Source: an uncultured Bacteroidota bacterium (GTDB taxonomy: Bacteria > Bacteroidota > Bacteroidia > Chitinophagales > Chitinophagaceae). From it: a stretch of DNA of 40,287 bases. Position numbers and translations under genes: made by a program. Below the pieces are notes generated by a model. The model did no database searches. It was not told the origin of the DNA and saw only the letters and a list, made by a program, of their open reading frames with translations. Location: assembly GCA_902826165.1 (NCBI GenBank), contig CADEDV010000009.1:25232-65518 (forward strand), in the 5' to 3' direction. This document shows, piece by piece, positions 8,840 through 16,517 of this stretch. Within the stretch, counting starts at the first letter, position 1, and each line of letters begins with the position of its first letter.

Positions 8840-9880
8840 ATGGTAAAGATCGGTTACATAGAACTCCCTGATTTCCCCCTGCTCCTCGCCCCCATGGAGG
8901 ATGTAAGTGATCCGCCATTCCGGGCCGTTTGTAAGGATAATGGTGCCGACCTGATGTACACGGAATTTATTTCTTCTGAAGGGCTGATCCGTGACGCTAT
9001 CAAGAGCCGCAAGAAGCTGGATATTTTCGATTATGAACGGCCTGTCGGCATCCAGATATTCGGTGGTGATGAAGAAAGTCTTGCCATGGCCGCTAAAATT
9101 GTGGAAGTCACTAATCCTGATTTACTGGATATCAATTTTGGTTGCCCGGTAAAAAAAGTGGCCCTGAAAGGTGCGGGTGCCGGTGTCTTAAAAGATATTG
9201 ACCTGATGGTGCGGTTAACTTCTGCTGTTGTGAAAGCTACCTCTTTACCTGTTACCGTTAAAACAAGACTGGGCTGGGATGATAACACAAAGAATATCGA
9301 AGAAGTGGCTGAACGGTTACAGGACGTGGGCATCCAGGCATTGGCTATTCATGGCCGCACCCGCACCCAGATGTATAAAGGAGAAGCGGATTGGACACTG
9401 ATCGGTAAAGTGAAGAATAATCCCCGTATCACAATCCCCATCTTTGGTAATGGTGATATTGATTCACCCGAAAAAGCACTGGAATATAAGAATCGGTATG
9501 GCGTTGATGGTATCATGATCGGTCGTGCCGCTATCGGTTATCCCTGGATCTTTAATGAGATCAAGCATTTTGTACAAACCGGTGAACATTTAGCAGCTCC
9601 TTCTATTGATGACCGCATTTTTGTTTGCCGCAAACATTTACAAAAAAGTGTGGAGTGGAAAGGACCCATTGTCGGTATCAATGAGATGCGCCGTCATTAT
9701 GCCAATTATCTAAAAGGCTTACCGAACATCAAAGAGTTCCGCAACCGTCTTGTTACCCTGAAAACAGAAGCGGAGATCAACGAAGTGCTGAATGAGATCG
9801 CAGTTACCTATGCGGGTTTCGAAATGCAAAAGACCCCGATCGAACTGATCAATTACCACGAGAACTGCCCGGTCAATTAA
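8840..9880 (+). CDS. dusB: tRNA-dihydrouridine synthase, DusB type
   Basis: A 346-residue FMN enzyme that reduces uridine to dihydrouridine in tRNA. The TIM-barrel motifs are all present: LLAPMEDVSDPPFR, DINFGCPVKKV (catalytic Cys102), KTRLGWDD, AIHGRTRTQMYKGEADW, and GNGDIDSPEKA followed by GIMIGRAAIG. The C-terminal helical tRNA-binding domain follows from about residue 250. It is a lone plus-strand gene between two minus-strand groups, and its stop codon overlaps by 4 bp the end of the convergent small membrane protein gene. Confidence 0.95.
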   Translation: MVKIGYIELPDFPLLLAPMEDVSDPPFRAVCKDNGADLMYTEFISSEGLIRDAIKSRKKLDIFDYERPVGIQIFGGDEESLAMAAKIVEVTNPDLLDINFGCPVKKVALKGAGAGVLKDIDLMVRLTSAVVKATSLPVTVKTRLGWDDNTKNIEEVAERLQDVGIQALAIHGRTRTQMYKGEADWTLIGKVKNNPRITIPIFGNGDIDSPEKALEYKNRYGVDGIMIGRAAIGYPWIFNEIKHFVQTGEHLAAPSIDDRIFVCRKHLQKSVEWKGPIVGINEMRRHYANYLKGLPNIKEFRNRLVTLKTEAEINEVLNEIAVTYAGFEMQKTPIELINYHENCPVN

Positions 9881-10122
9881 GTCATTCTTATTTTCATATT
9901 CTTCATCAGCCCGTACAGGGATACTAATACCCATGTTCCTTCCAGGATCACAAACGGCCAGTAGCTGATCAGTAAGGAAGCATAACAAGCTAATGCAGCA
10001 CCGATAATATTCATTACAAAATATAACTTATCATCGTGCCGGATGAGTTTAGTGATATTCAGAAAATAAGCCAGCAGGATGAGACCGACACCCAGGGTGC
10101 CGATAATATCATTGTACATCAT
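9877..10122 (-). CDS. Small three-helix membrane protein, CBU_0592-like
   Basis: An 81-residue protein with about three membrane helices (about 8-25, 33-50, 54-74) and a basic C-terminus. The DIIGTLGVGLILLAYFLN opening and the later YWPFVILEGTWVLVSL resemble the small CBU_0592-like family, whose function is unknown. It starts 2 bp after the neighbouring 172-residue membrane protein, so they are co-transcribed. Its last codons overlap the end of dusB, a tight convergent arrangement without room for a terminator. Confidence 0.75.
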   Translation of the reverse strand: MMYNDIIGTLGVGLILLAYFLNITKLIRHDDKLYFVMNIIGAALACYASLLISYWPFVILEGTWVLVSLYGLMKNMKIRMT

Positions 10123-10124
10123 AA

Positions 10125-10643
10125 CTAATTATTTTTTGAAATGAAAGATTCCAATCCTTTCGTGTAAGCAGCTCCTCTTCTTTCGGCAAAAAAATCTGCT
10201 ACTAAGGCGGTCAACGCCATAACTGCCAGTGCTAATCCAAAGCCTCTCCAGAAATCATGCTTGAAGTCCCGGATAAAATAAATATATAAACCAGCGCCTG
10301 TCAGAAAGAGAACTATTTCCACCCATCGGTAGATCACAAAATTCTTCATCACCGTCTTCATGCGGGGAATTTCTTTATCCTTCAGTTCAGCGGGGTTCAT
10401 ATCATACGCATATACATTCCTCATGCGGTCACTATCGCTTCTTTTGTACACTGTATATCCAACAACGCCCAGCAAAAGGCCCACCAGTAACAGGGGAACA
10501 GCCGCTCCTCTATAAAAATTAGTTTTCAGAAAGAAGAGAAAGATAATAGCCGCAACTATACCAGCTATACCGATCAGCAGGAACAAGAAGCTTTCCTGTT
10601 TTTCAGCCATGAAATATTTTTCGATATCTTCTTTGGTAAACAT
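10125..10643 (-). CDS. Uncharacterised four-helix membrane protein
   Basis: I do not recognise this 172-residue protein. Starting at ATG 10643 (a TTG 9 bp upstream is less likely) it has an amphipathic start, two adjacent membrane helices (about 18-38 and 45-63), a charged cytoplasmic or periplasmic loop with DSDRMRNVYAYDMNPAEL, and a second pair of helices (about 107-125 and 134-152), ending in a short charged tail. The helix-pair, loop, helix-pair design is symmetrical. It is translationally close (2 bp) to the next membrane gene, suggesting the two proteins act together. Confidence 0.75.
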   Translation of the reverse strand: MFTKEDIEKYFMAEKQESFLFLLIGIAGIVAAIIFLFFLKTNFYRGAAVPLLLVGLLLGVVGYTVYKRSDSDRMRNVYAYDMNPAELKDKEIPRMKTVMKNFVIYRWVEIVLFLTGAGLYIYFIRDFKHDFWRGFGLALAVMALTALVADFFAERRGAAYTKGLESFISKNN

Positions 10644-10711
10644 AACGGGCAATGTTTACCGTAAGTTAATCAATATATGGCTGTATTTATTTGACCTCTG
10701 AGAAAGAAAAA

Positions 10712-11410
10712 TCATTTATCAATAGCATCAGTCACTTCTTTTGCAAGTGGAGAAACAGATGGGTCAAAATAATTGACCAGCATACCTTTTTCATTGACCA
10801 GGTATTTGGAAAAATTCCAGGTGGGATGCTGGTTGTTCCAGCCATTTTTTGCCGGGTCCGTAAGCCACTGGAAAACGGGGTTCTGCTCGGCTGATTGTAT
10901 CACCACACTCTTTTTCATCAGCGGGAAGCTGACACCAAAATTCACCTTACAAAACTCGCCGATCTCTTCATCCGTTCCTTTTTCCTGTTCTTTAAAATCA
11001 TTGGCGGGGAAACCGATCACCACGAGTTTACTACTGTATTGTTCAGATAATTTTTGCAGGTCCTCGTACTGGTTGGTATAACCACAATTACTGGCTGTAT
11101 TCACCAATAAGATATTCTTGCCCCTGTAACTGTCAAAACTGATGGTATCGCCATTATTGGCAATGGCCTGTAAACTGTAGAAGGATACAGGCGGCTCTTT
11201 GTCTTTATTTTCCAATTGCTTGTTTTTTGTTCCTGTTAATTTTGTAAACCACATAAGAACCGGGTACACGGCTTTCAGCACTTTCTGACGGTAGGTCATG
11301 TTTTTAGAATTATAGTTAACGATCTCCACATAGCCCGCAAAAGCTATGATGAACATAAACAGAACAATCAATAGCTTCTTTAGTTTCCTCTTCCATGAAT
11401 TAGCTGCCAT
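10712..11410 (-). CDS. Membrane-anchored glutathione peroxidase family protein
   Basis: Taking ATG 11410, 232 residues. A basic N-terminus and one membrane helix (about 11-30) are followed by a linker of ~45 residues and a GPx domain. The catalytic tetrad is present: Cys109 (NTASNCGYTNQY), Gln142 (KEQEKG), Trp198-Asn199 (TWNFSKYLV). The second motif reads GFPANDF where many thioredoxin-dependent GPx proteins have FPCNQF, so the usual resolving Cys is absent. The family reduces H2O2 and lipid hydroperoxides; the membrane anchor suggests a periplasm-facing or membrane-lipid role. It begins 10 bp after the aldehyde dehydrogenase gene, probably one transcript. Bacterial members usually draw electrons from thioredoxin-like proteins rather than glutathione; which donor is used here is not visible. 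Confidence 0.9.
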   Translation of the reverse strand: MAANSWKRKLKKLLIVLFMFIIAFAGYVEIVNYNSKNMTYRQKVLKAVYPVLMWFTKLTGTKNKQLENKDKEPPVSFYSLQAIANNGDTISFDSYRGKNILLVNTASNCGYTNQYEDLQKLSEQYSSKLVVIGFPANDFKEQEKGTDEEIGEFCKVNFGVSFPLMKKSVVIQSAEQNPVFQWLTDPAKNGWNNQHPTWNFSKYLVNEKGMLVNYFDPSVSPLAKEVTDAIDK

Positions 11411-11420
11411 GATCAATAAT

Positions 11421-12794
11421 TTATCGTATCACCCATTTGAATAATTTCAGTTTGCCTTTGAATGGCGGGTATTTGATAGCCGGGTCAAACCAGGTAGGGG
11501 TTTTCATAACCGCTTTTTTATGACTGAATGTTTCAAAGGAATATTTCCCGTGGTAATTTCCACTACCACTGAAACCCCGCCCGCCAAAGGGTAAATGATG
11601 ATTCGTAAGATGCCAGCTGGCATTGTTGACACAACCGCCGCCAAAAGCCACACTATTGAGCCAATCATTTTCCCGGGTGCCCGAAGATGTGAAAACATAA
11701 AAAGCCAGCGGGTTGGGATGCTGCCGGATGATTTGCATCGCTTCTTCTTTTGTAGTGAAGCTGATAACCGGAAGAATGGGACCAAAAATTTCATCACTCA
11801 TCACTGCGGCACCGGGTTGTATGTCTGTTAAAATCGTTGGTTCGATAAACAGTGTACTTTTATCGAACCGTCCGCCATATTCGATAGTGCCCTGTTGCAA
11901 ATACCCTATAACACGGTTGAATTGTTTCTCATTGATGATCTTTCCATAGCTGTAACTTTCTTCCGGTTTATCACCAAAGAATTGCTGAATACTTTTTTTC
12001 AATGCCGCCAGCAAGGCTTCTTTTTTTGACGCATGCACCAGCACATAATCAGGTGCCACACACATTTGCCCTACATTAGAAAATTTAGTAACAGCAATTC
12101 TCCGGGCAGCTACGTTGATATTCGCATCTTCTTCTACCACGCAGGGGCTTTTACCTCCCAATTCTAAGGTGACAGGTACTAACCTCTCCGCTGCCATTTT
12201 ATAAATGATCTTTCCCACTGCCGTACTGCCGGTATAAAAAACATGATCAAAAGAGAAATTATTCATCATTGCCGGCACAACAACAGCTCCATTTCCCTGC
12301 ACATAAAAGATATATTCCGGCGGGAAAACAGCTTCAATGATCTTTTTCATGACCATTTCAGTAGCTGTTGCAAATTCGCTGGGTTTTAAGACCACACAAT
12401 TGCCTGCTGCAATAGCACCAATCAGTGGATTGATGAGTAATTGAAAAGGGTAATTCCAGGGACCGATGATCAGCACCACGCCTAAGGGTTCTTTCAGTAC
12501 TTTACTGCCTGATGGGAGATTAAGTAAGTTGGTGGCTACCCTTTCCGGCTCCATCCAGCTTTTAAGATCTTTTATTGCTGCATTAAGTTCGGAAATAACC
12601 ATCCCGGTTTCTGTCACCCAGGTTTCTTCGGGGCTTTTTTTCAGGTCGGCATATAAGGCATCGTACAGATCCTGTTCATGTGAAAGAATCGACCGTTTCA
12701 ATTTCTGTAATTGTTCCTTTCTGAACGCATATGGTTTTGTAATACCTGAATCAAAATACTGCCGCATTTTTTCCAGGTGGCTGATATGGTCCAT
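11421..12794 (-). CDS. Aldehyde dehydrogenase, class 3/fatty-aldehyde type
   Basis: A 457-residue NAD(P)-dependent aldehyde dehydrogenase oxidising aldehydes to acids. Catalytic residues are visible: Asn114 (GPWNYPFQL), Glu211 (TLELGGKSP) and nucleophile Cys245 (NVGQMCVAPDYV). The short length, the PWNYP motif and the C-terminal KPPTWFDPAIKYPPF-like region (here TPTWFDPAIKYPPFKGK) match the ALDH3 group, which favours medium- and long-chain aldehydes. It is divergent from tadA with a 42-bp gap and runs directly into the glutathione peroxidase gene, a pairing that fits removal of lipid peroxides and their aldehyde breakdown products. Confidence 0.93.
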   Translation of the reverse strand: MDHISHLEKMRQYFDSGITKPYAFRKEQLQKLKRSILSHEQDLYDALYADLKKSPEETWVTETGMVISELNAAIKDLKSWMEPERVATNLLNLPSGSKVLKEPLGVVLIIGPWNYPFQLLINPLIGAIAAGNCVVLKPSEFATATEMVMKKIIEAVFPPEYIFYVQGNGAVVVPAMMNNFSFDHVFYTGSTAVGKIIYKMAAERLVPVTLELGGKSPCVVEEDANINVAARRIAVTKFSNVGQMCVAPDYVLVHASKKEALLAALKKSIQQFFGDKPEESYSYGKIINEKQFNRVIGYLQQGTIEYGGRFDKSTLFIEPTILTDIQPGAAVMSDEIFGPILPVISFTTKEEAMQIIRQHPNPLAFYVFTSSGTRENDWLNSVAFGGGCVNNASWHLTNHHLPFGGRGFSGSGNYHGKYSFETFSHKKAVMKTPTWFDPAIKYPPFKGKLKLFKWVIR

Positions 12795-12836
12795 TAGTTC
12801 TAATTTTATGGAAAGTTAGGCAAAACCCTGAGCAGT

Positions 12837-13274
12837 ATGACCGATGAGTATTTCATGATGCAGGCCCTGAAAGAAGCTAAAAAAGCTTTTGAAGATGGTG
12901 AAATACCCGTGGGTGCTGTGGTGGTGATGAATGAAAAAATAATTGCCCGGGGACATAATATGACCGAGCGGCTGAACGATCCCACTGCTCACGCCGAAAT
13001 GATCGCATTAACTTCCGCTTTTAATTTATTAGGCAGCAAATACCTGCCGGATGCTACTTTATATATAACCCTGGAACCCTGCTTTATGTGTGCCGGTGCC
13101 ATTTACTGGAGCAAGGTTGGTAAGATCGTATACGGGGCAGATGATGAAAAGAACGGGTACAAAAAAACTGCAGGCAGCAACTGGCCTTTCCATCCGAAAG
13201 CAGAACTTATCAGGGGTGTTTTGAAGGAAGATTGTGCCCAGCTGATGAAAGATTTCTTTAAGGACAAACGATAA
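12837..13274 (+). CDS. tadA: tRNA-specific adenosine deaminase
   Basis: A 145-residue zinc deaminase that converts A34 to inosine in tRNA-Arg(ACG). The zinc site is complete: His52 and catalytic Glu54 in PTAHAEMIAL, Cys82 and Cys85 in EPCFMCAGAI. Length and the conserved MxxALxEA start are typical of TadA; a guanine deaminase is less likely. It is divergent from the aldehyde dehydrogenase gene and stands alone, 111 bp before sod. Confidence 0.92.
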   Translation: MTDEYFMMQALKEAKKAFEDGEIPVGAVVVMNEKIIARGHNMTERLNDPTAHAEMIALTSAFNLLGSKYLPDATLYITLEPCFMCAGAIYWSKVGKIVYGADDEKNGYKKTAGSNWPFHPKAELIRGVLKEDCAQLMKDFFKDKR

Positions 13275-13335
13275 GCGGGTTTTCGAAATAGGAAACAATT
13301 CATTTTTAATCCCCATGGGTTCAACCACATATTCT

Positions 13336-13343
13336 TACTTTTG
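13336..13343 (+). promoter_or_regulatory. -7 promoter element for sod
   Basis: TACTTTTG is an exact TAnnTTTG match, 42 bp before the sod ATG, leaving an untranslated leader of roughly 35 bases. Confidence 0.5.
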
Positions 13344-13385
13344 TTATCCCTTAAACAACTATCATCAATCTTTAAAAAATAGACT

Positions 13386-13988
13386 ATGGCATTTACATTA
13401 GCACCGCTTCCATATGCACACGATGCACTGGAACCGCATATCGACACACTGACCATGCAGATTCACCATGGCAAACATCACCAGGCTTATGTTGACAACC
13501 TGAACAAAGCAGTTGCAGGTACACCCAATGAAAATAAATCACTGGAGGAACTGGTAGCTGTTGCGGGATCTATTTCACCAGCCGTCCGCAATAATGGCGG
13601 CGGCCACTGGAACCATACTTTCTTCTGGGAAAGTTTAGCTGCAAATGCAGGTGGTGCTCCTTCCGGTAAACTGGCGGATGCGATCAACAGCACCTTTGGC
13701 TCTTTTGACGCTTTCAAAGAAAAATTTGCCAACGCCGGTATGACCCGCTTCGGTAGTGGCTGGGCCTGGTTGCTGGTAAAAGATGGTAAACTGGAAGTTT
13801 CTTCTACTCCTAACCAGGATAATCCGCTGATGGATGTTGCAGATGTAAAAGGCACACCAATTCTGGGTGTGGATGTGTGGGAACATGCTTATTACCTGAA
13901 ATATCAAAACAAAAGGGCTGATTACCTGGCTGCTTTCTGGAATGTAGTGAACTGGGATAAAGTGTCAGAACGTTTTGCAAAAGCATAA
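13386..13988 (+). CDS. sodA: Superoxide dismutase, Fe/Mn family (Mn-like)
   Basis: A 200-residue cytosolic enzyme that dismutates superoxide. Likely metal ligands are the N-terminal His in [12 protein letters not shown], His77 in [11 protein letters not shown], Asp163 and His167 in [11 protein letters not shown]. The GGG before HWNH and the Gln in TPNQDNPLM are features of the Mn or cambialistic branch rather than strict Fe enzymes. No signal peptide is present. It has its own promoter element and a strong terminator, so it is a single-gene unit. Confidence 0.95.
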   Translation: MAFTLAPLPYAHDALEPHIDTLTMQIHHGKHHQAYVDNLNKAVAGTPNENKSLEELVAVAGSISPAVRNNGGGHWNHTFFWESLAANAGGAPSGKLADAINSTFGSFDAFKEKFANAGMTRFGSGWAWLLVKDGKLEVSSTPNQDNPLMDVADVKGTPILGVDVWEHAYYLKYQNKRADYLAAFWNVVNWDKVSERFAKA

Positions 13989-14005
13989 TTAAATAAATGA
14001 TACTG

Positions 14006-14036
14006 AAAACCGTCCTGCTAAACAGGGCGGTTTTTT
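14006..14036 (+). terminator. Rho-independent terminator of sod
   Basis: A 12-bp stem (AAAACCGTCCTG / CAGGGCGGTTTT, one G-U pair) with a 5-base loop is followed by six T. It lies 17 bp after the sod stop codon. Confidence 0.9.
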
Positions 14037-14054
14037 ATTTCCGCAAGAATCGGG

Positions 14055-14085
14055 TTGAATAGCGACTTTTCGCTGCTTAGTTTTG
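14055..14085 (+). promoter_or_regulatory. -33/-7 promoter of the ada-like gene, near-leaderless
   Basis: TTG (14055-14057), then 20 bp, then TAGTTTTG (14078-14085) match the Bacteroidota -33/-7 consensus and spacing. The element ends 6 bp before the ATG at 14092, so the transcript should start at or within a few bases of the start codon. Confidence 0.6.
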
Positions 14086-14091
14086 TGCTAT

Positions 14092-14925
14092 ATGAACGAC
14101 TACCAGCGCATAGCAGCTGCCATTGAATTTATCAGGGCCAACAGTAGGGAGCAACCCTCGCTGGATGCTATTGCTGCACATATCCACCTCAGCCCTTTTC
14201 ATTTTCAGCGGCTGTTCAAAGAGTGGGCGGGAGTTTCTCCGAAAAAATTTTTACAATATATCAGTGCGGAACATGCAAGAGAGCTATTGTTAAAGAACAA
14301 AACATTGTCAGATGTAAGTTTTGAGGCCGGCTTATCCGGCACCAGCCGCCTGCATGACTTGTTTGTTGCTGTTGAGGCCATGACACCCGGTGAATTTAAG
14401 AATGGCGGTGAAAATTTAGAGATCAGTTATATTTTCTCGGCTACTGCATTTGGTGATGTCATTATTGCTGCTACAAAAAAAGGAATATGCAAAATTGATT
14501 TTATTGAAGACAGGGAAGTTGCTGTAGAAAAGCTATCTACTTATTGGCCTAAAGCTGTGTTGAAAGAAAAAACGAATGAACATCATCAGCCGGTATTACA
14601 ATTCTTTCAGCAGGACTGGACCAATCTTTCCAGGATAAAACTCCATTTAAAAGGATCAGCTTTTCAATTAAAAGTTTGGGAGGCTTTGCTGAAAATCCCT
14701 TCTGGTGAACTAAGCACTTATGCTTCTATTGCTCATTCTATCCATAAACCTAAAGCCTTTCGTGCCGTTGGTACTGCTATTGGCGACAACCCGGTTGCCT
14801 ATCTTATCCCTTGTCACCGGGTTATAAAGTCTACCGGGATCATTGGCGAATATCATTGGGGCAGTGACCGTAAAACCTCCATTATTGGCTGGGAACAGAG
14901 CCAGCTGTTGGGTGAAGCGATTTAA
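14092..14925 (+). CDS. Ada-like AraC regulator fused to methylated-DNA-protein cysteine methyltransferase
   Basis: Starting at ATG 14092 (a TTG 9 bp upstream would sit inside the promoter), 277 residues. An AraC-type helix-turn-helix domain (about 1-105; LDAIAAHIHLSPFHFQRLFKEW) is followed by an O6-alkylguanine methyltransferase domain (about 115-275) with the acceptor Cys in NPVAYLIPCHRVI. It should repair O6-methylguanine by irreversible self-alkylation and bind DNA as a regulator. The N-terminal zinc domain of E. coli Ada, which senses methylphosphotriesters, is missing, so its inducing signal is unclear. The ATG lies 6 bp from its promoter box. Confidence 0.92.
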   Translation: MNDYQRIAAAIEFIRANSREQPSLDAIAAHIHLSPFHFQRLFKEWAGVSPKKFLQYISAEHARELLLKNKTLSDVSFEAGLSGTSRLHDLFVAVEAMTPGEFKNGGENLEISYIFSATAFGDVIIAATKKGICKIDFIEDREVAVEKLSTYWPKAVLKEKTNEHHQPVLQFFQQDWTNLSRIKLHLKGSAFQLKVWEALLKIPSGELSTYASIAHSIHKPKAFRAVGTAIGDNPVAYLIPCHRVIKSTGIIGEYHWGSDRKTSIIGWEQSQLLGEAI

Positions 14926-14992
14926 TCAATTCAGCAAGAACCGGGTTGTTTCTATTCCTTCTCTTTATCAATTTGCAGGAAACAATTATCAG

Positions 14993-15484
14993 ATGAATAT
15001 TACTTATCAGTCAATCCCCAAAAACCACATTGATACAATAAGAAATTTCAGGCAGGACGATTTTGGTCATCTTGTTGAAGTAAGCATAGCAGGCGAAACA
15101 GGTTATGGTCCCTGCCGCTGCTGCTTAAAACAATTTCAGCCCGGTGAGAAAAGACTGCTCTTTTCCTATGCACCTGTTACTGCTGCAAATCCGTATAATG
15201 AAGTAGGACCGGTATATATACATGAAGATTGCAGCACTTACCGGGATAGTAGCATCTTTCCTCCTGAAGTAAAGAATGGAAGATTACCTATCCGTCTTGT
15301 ACTTCGTTGTTATAACAGCGAAAGAAGAATGATACTGGCCTGCTTTATAAAAGACAACAATGATGCAGAAAAGATGATCGGGGAATTATTTGCAGATCCG
15401 TTGATCGAATTTATTCATATCCGGAATGCCGTGTACCAGTGTTTCATTGCGGAAGTAAGAAAAGATCAGGGAACAGGATCGTAA
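14993..15484 (+). CDS. DUF1203 domain protein
   Basis: Starting at ATG 14993, 163 residues, the usual length of DUF1203 proteins; the frame stays open upstream into ada but that part is an overlap artefact. Visible are [19 protein letters not shown] with closely spaced Cys residues, [14 protein letters not shown], and a C-terminal [17 protein letters not shown]. The CRCCL and HEDC motifs could form a metal site, but no function is known. It follows the Ada-like gene by 67 bp, and its last 19 bp overlap the end of convergent yidD. Confidence 0.82.
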   Translation: MNITYQSIPKNHIDTIRNFRQDDFGHLVEVSIAGETGYGPCRCCLKQFQPGEKRLLFSYAPVTAANPYNEVGPVYIHEDCSTYRDSSIFPPEVKNGRLPIRLVLRCYNSERRMILACFIKDNNDAEKMIGELFADPLIEFIHIRNAVYQCFIAEVRKDQGTGS

Positions 15485-15696
15485 CCACTTCCTCCCCAGG
15501 GATGACAACGGGATATTCTTTTAATGGCGAGCCATAAACCTTTAAACACACCATGTTTCTTTAATGCTTCTGCAGCATAATGCGAACAGGTGGGTGTATA
15601 GCGGCATTTTGGTCCCAGCCAGGGAGAAATGATCAGCTGGTAGATCTTTATCAGGGCGATAAAAGGAAGGCTAAGAATTTGCAACAGGAGTTTCAT
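15466..15696 (-). CDS. yidD: Membrane protein insertion efficiency factor YidD
   Basis: A 76-residue protein with the hallmark [18 protein letters not shown] motif and the C-terminal [16 protein letters not shown]. An amphipathic N-terminal helix ([17 protein letters not shown]) holds it at the inner membrane, where it helps YidC-dependent insertion. It overlaps rnpA by 26 bp, the classical rpmH-rnpA-yidD order. yidC does not follow here; instead the gene meets a convergent DUF1203 gene, as expected for Bacteroidota where yidC is elsewhere. Confidence 0.95.
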   Translation of the reverse strand: MKLLLQILSLPFIALIKIYQLIISPWLGPKCRYTPTCSHYAAEALKKHGVFKGLWLAIKRISRCHPWGGSGYDPVP

Positions 15697-16066
15697 TCAC
15701 CAGTTTTAAAAATTTCTTCAGAACAATACTGACTTTCCCCTCGATCAATGAATAGTCCGGCAGTTCTTTAGCTGTATAGATCAGGAATACATCCAGACCC
15801 TTATTTTTTCCGTTTACTGATTGCTGCAATTCGTTTTTCTGCAAACGCCAGGCTTCACGGACCAGTCGTTTTACCCGGTTGCGGTCTGTTGCTTTTTTAA
15901 AATTCTTTGCAGATACGGTGATACCAAATTTTAATTCAGCAGCTGTAAACTGATAGCTAACACGAAATGGCGGCACACTGAAGCGTTGTCCTTCCTTGAA
16001 TAGCTGGTCAATCGCTTTGCGGCTTTTTAACCGCTCGTCTTTTCCTAAAGTGAATTGTTTGGTCAA
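15671..16066 (-). CDS. rnpA: Ribonuclease P protein component
   Basis: A 131-residue basic protein that assists the RNase P RNA in 5' maturation of tRNA. It opens with [19 protein letters not shown] and contains the RNR signature as [16 protein letters not shown]. The start is taken as TTG at 16066 because family similarity begins right there and no ATG exists in frame upstream; ATT just before it is the only close alternative. A terminator-like hairpin ends about 13 bases before this start. It overlaps yidD by 26 bp. Confidence 0.92.
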   Translation of the reverse strand: MTKQFTLGKDERLKSRKAIDQLFKEGQRFSVPPFRVSYQFTAAELKFGITVSAKNFKKATDRNRVKRLVREAWRLQKNELQQSVNGKNKGLDVFLIYTAKELPDYSLIEGKVSIVLKKFLKLVNETPVANS

Positions 16067-16079
16067 AATTGTCGCTAAT

Positions 16080-16105
16080 AAAAAAGCTCCGGTACTACCA
16101 GAGCT
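16080..16105 (-). terminator. Terminator/attenuator hairpin between rpmH and rnpA
   Basis: On the minus strand AGCTCTGG - TAGTA - CCGGAGCT forms an 8-bp stem (one U-G pair) followed directly by six T. It sits about 13 bases before the rnpA TTG start and downstream of rpmH, so it probably trims rpmH transcripts and lowers read-through into rnpA-yidD. Confidence 0.7.
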
Positions 16106-16117
16106 ATAAAATTATTG

Positions 16118-16146
16118 AAACCCCCGTTTATACAACGGTGGTGTTT
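16118..16146 (-). other. Second stem-loop directly after rpmH stop
   Basis: On the minus strand AAACACCACCGTT - GTATA - AACGGGGGTTT pairs over 11 bp with two single-A bulges. It starts 1 bp after the rpmH stop codon and lacks a T-tract, so it may be a 3'-end stabiliser or processing site rather than a terminator. Confidence 0.5.
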
Positions 16147-16147
16147 T

Positions 16148-16303
16148 TTACTTTAGCTTTCTTTCATCAGAAACCGTCAGCTTCTTACGACCTTTTGCAC
16201 GGCGGCTTGCCAGTACTTTACGGCCATTGGCAGTTGCCATACGCTTACGAAAACCATGTACTGATTTACGACGCTTACGATGAGGTTGAAATGTACGTTT
16301 CAT
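16148..16303 (-). CDS. rpmH: 50S ribosomal protein L34
   Basis: A 51-residue very basic ribosomal protein, beginning [11 protein letters not shown]-like (here [18 protein letters not shown]) and ending [10 protein letters not shown], with the diagnostic [19 protein letters not shown] core. It sits in the large ribosomal subunit. It heads the rpmH-rnpA-yidD group. Two hairpins fill the 81 bp before rnpA, consistent with much higher expression of L34 than of the RNase P protein. Confidence 0.97.
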   Translation of the reverse strand: MKRTFQPHRKRRKSVHGFRKRMATANGRKVLASRRAKGRKKLTVSDERKLK

Positions 16304-16425
16304 AATTAATTATTTCTCTTTTTCATGTTTTGAAATGCGGACCGGGAGAACGGCCCAGGTTTCAATTTCGCCTGGTAAAAAGGGTCACCACAACCCGTCT
16401 CTCCCCAGGCGGGATGAAAGGACGG

Positions 16426-16433
16426 CAAAGGTA
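16426..16433 (-). promoter_or_regulatory. -7 promoter element for rpmH
   Basis: Reads TACCTTTG on the minus strand, an exact TAnnTTTG match about 122 bp before the rpmH start, implying a long leader. The rest of the 264-bp gap (16304-16567) holds one small inverted repeat and nothing else I can name. Confidence 0.4.
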
Positions 16434-16517
16434 AGGGTTGGCAGGCAGAACTCAGAAGCTGGGGCAGATAATATTTGCAAGCCGGCTTTTTCACCCTGTC
16501 TGGGCTTTTCTTGCGAC

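Noticed and set aside
14843-14992. N-terminal extension of the DUF1203 protein overlapping ada
   Set aside because: The extension lies almost wholly inside the ada reading frame and has no family features; ATG 14993 gives the family's normal length.
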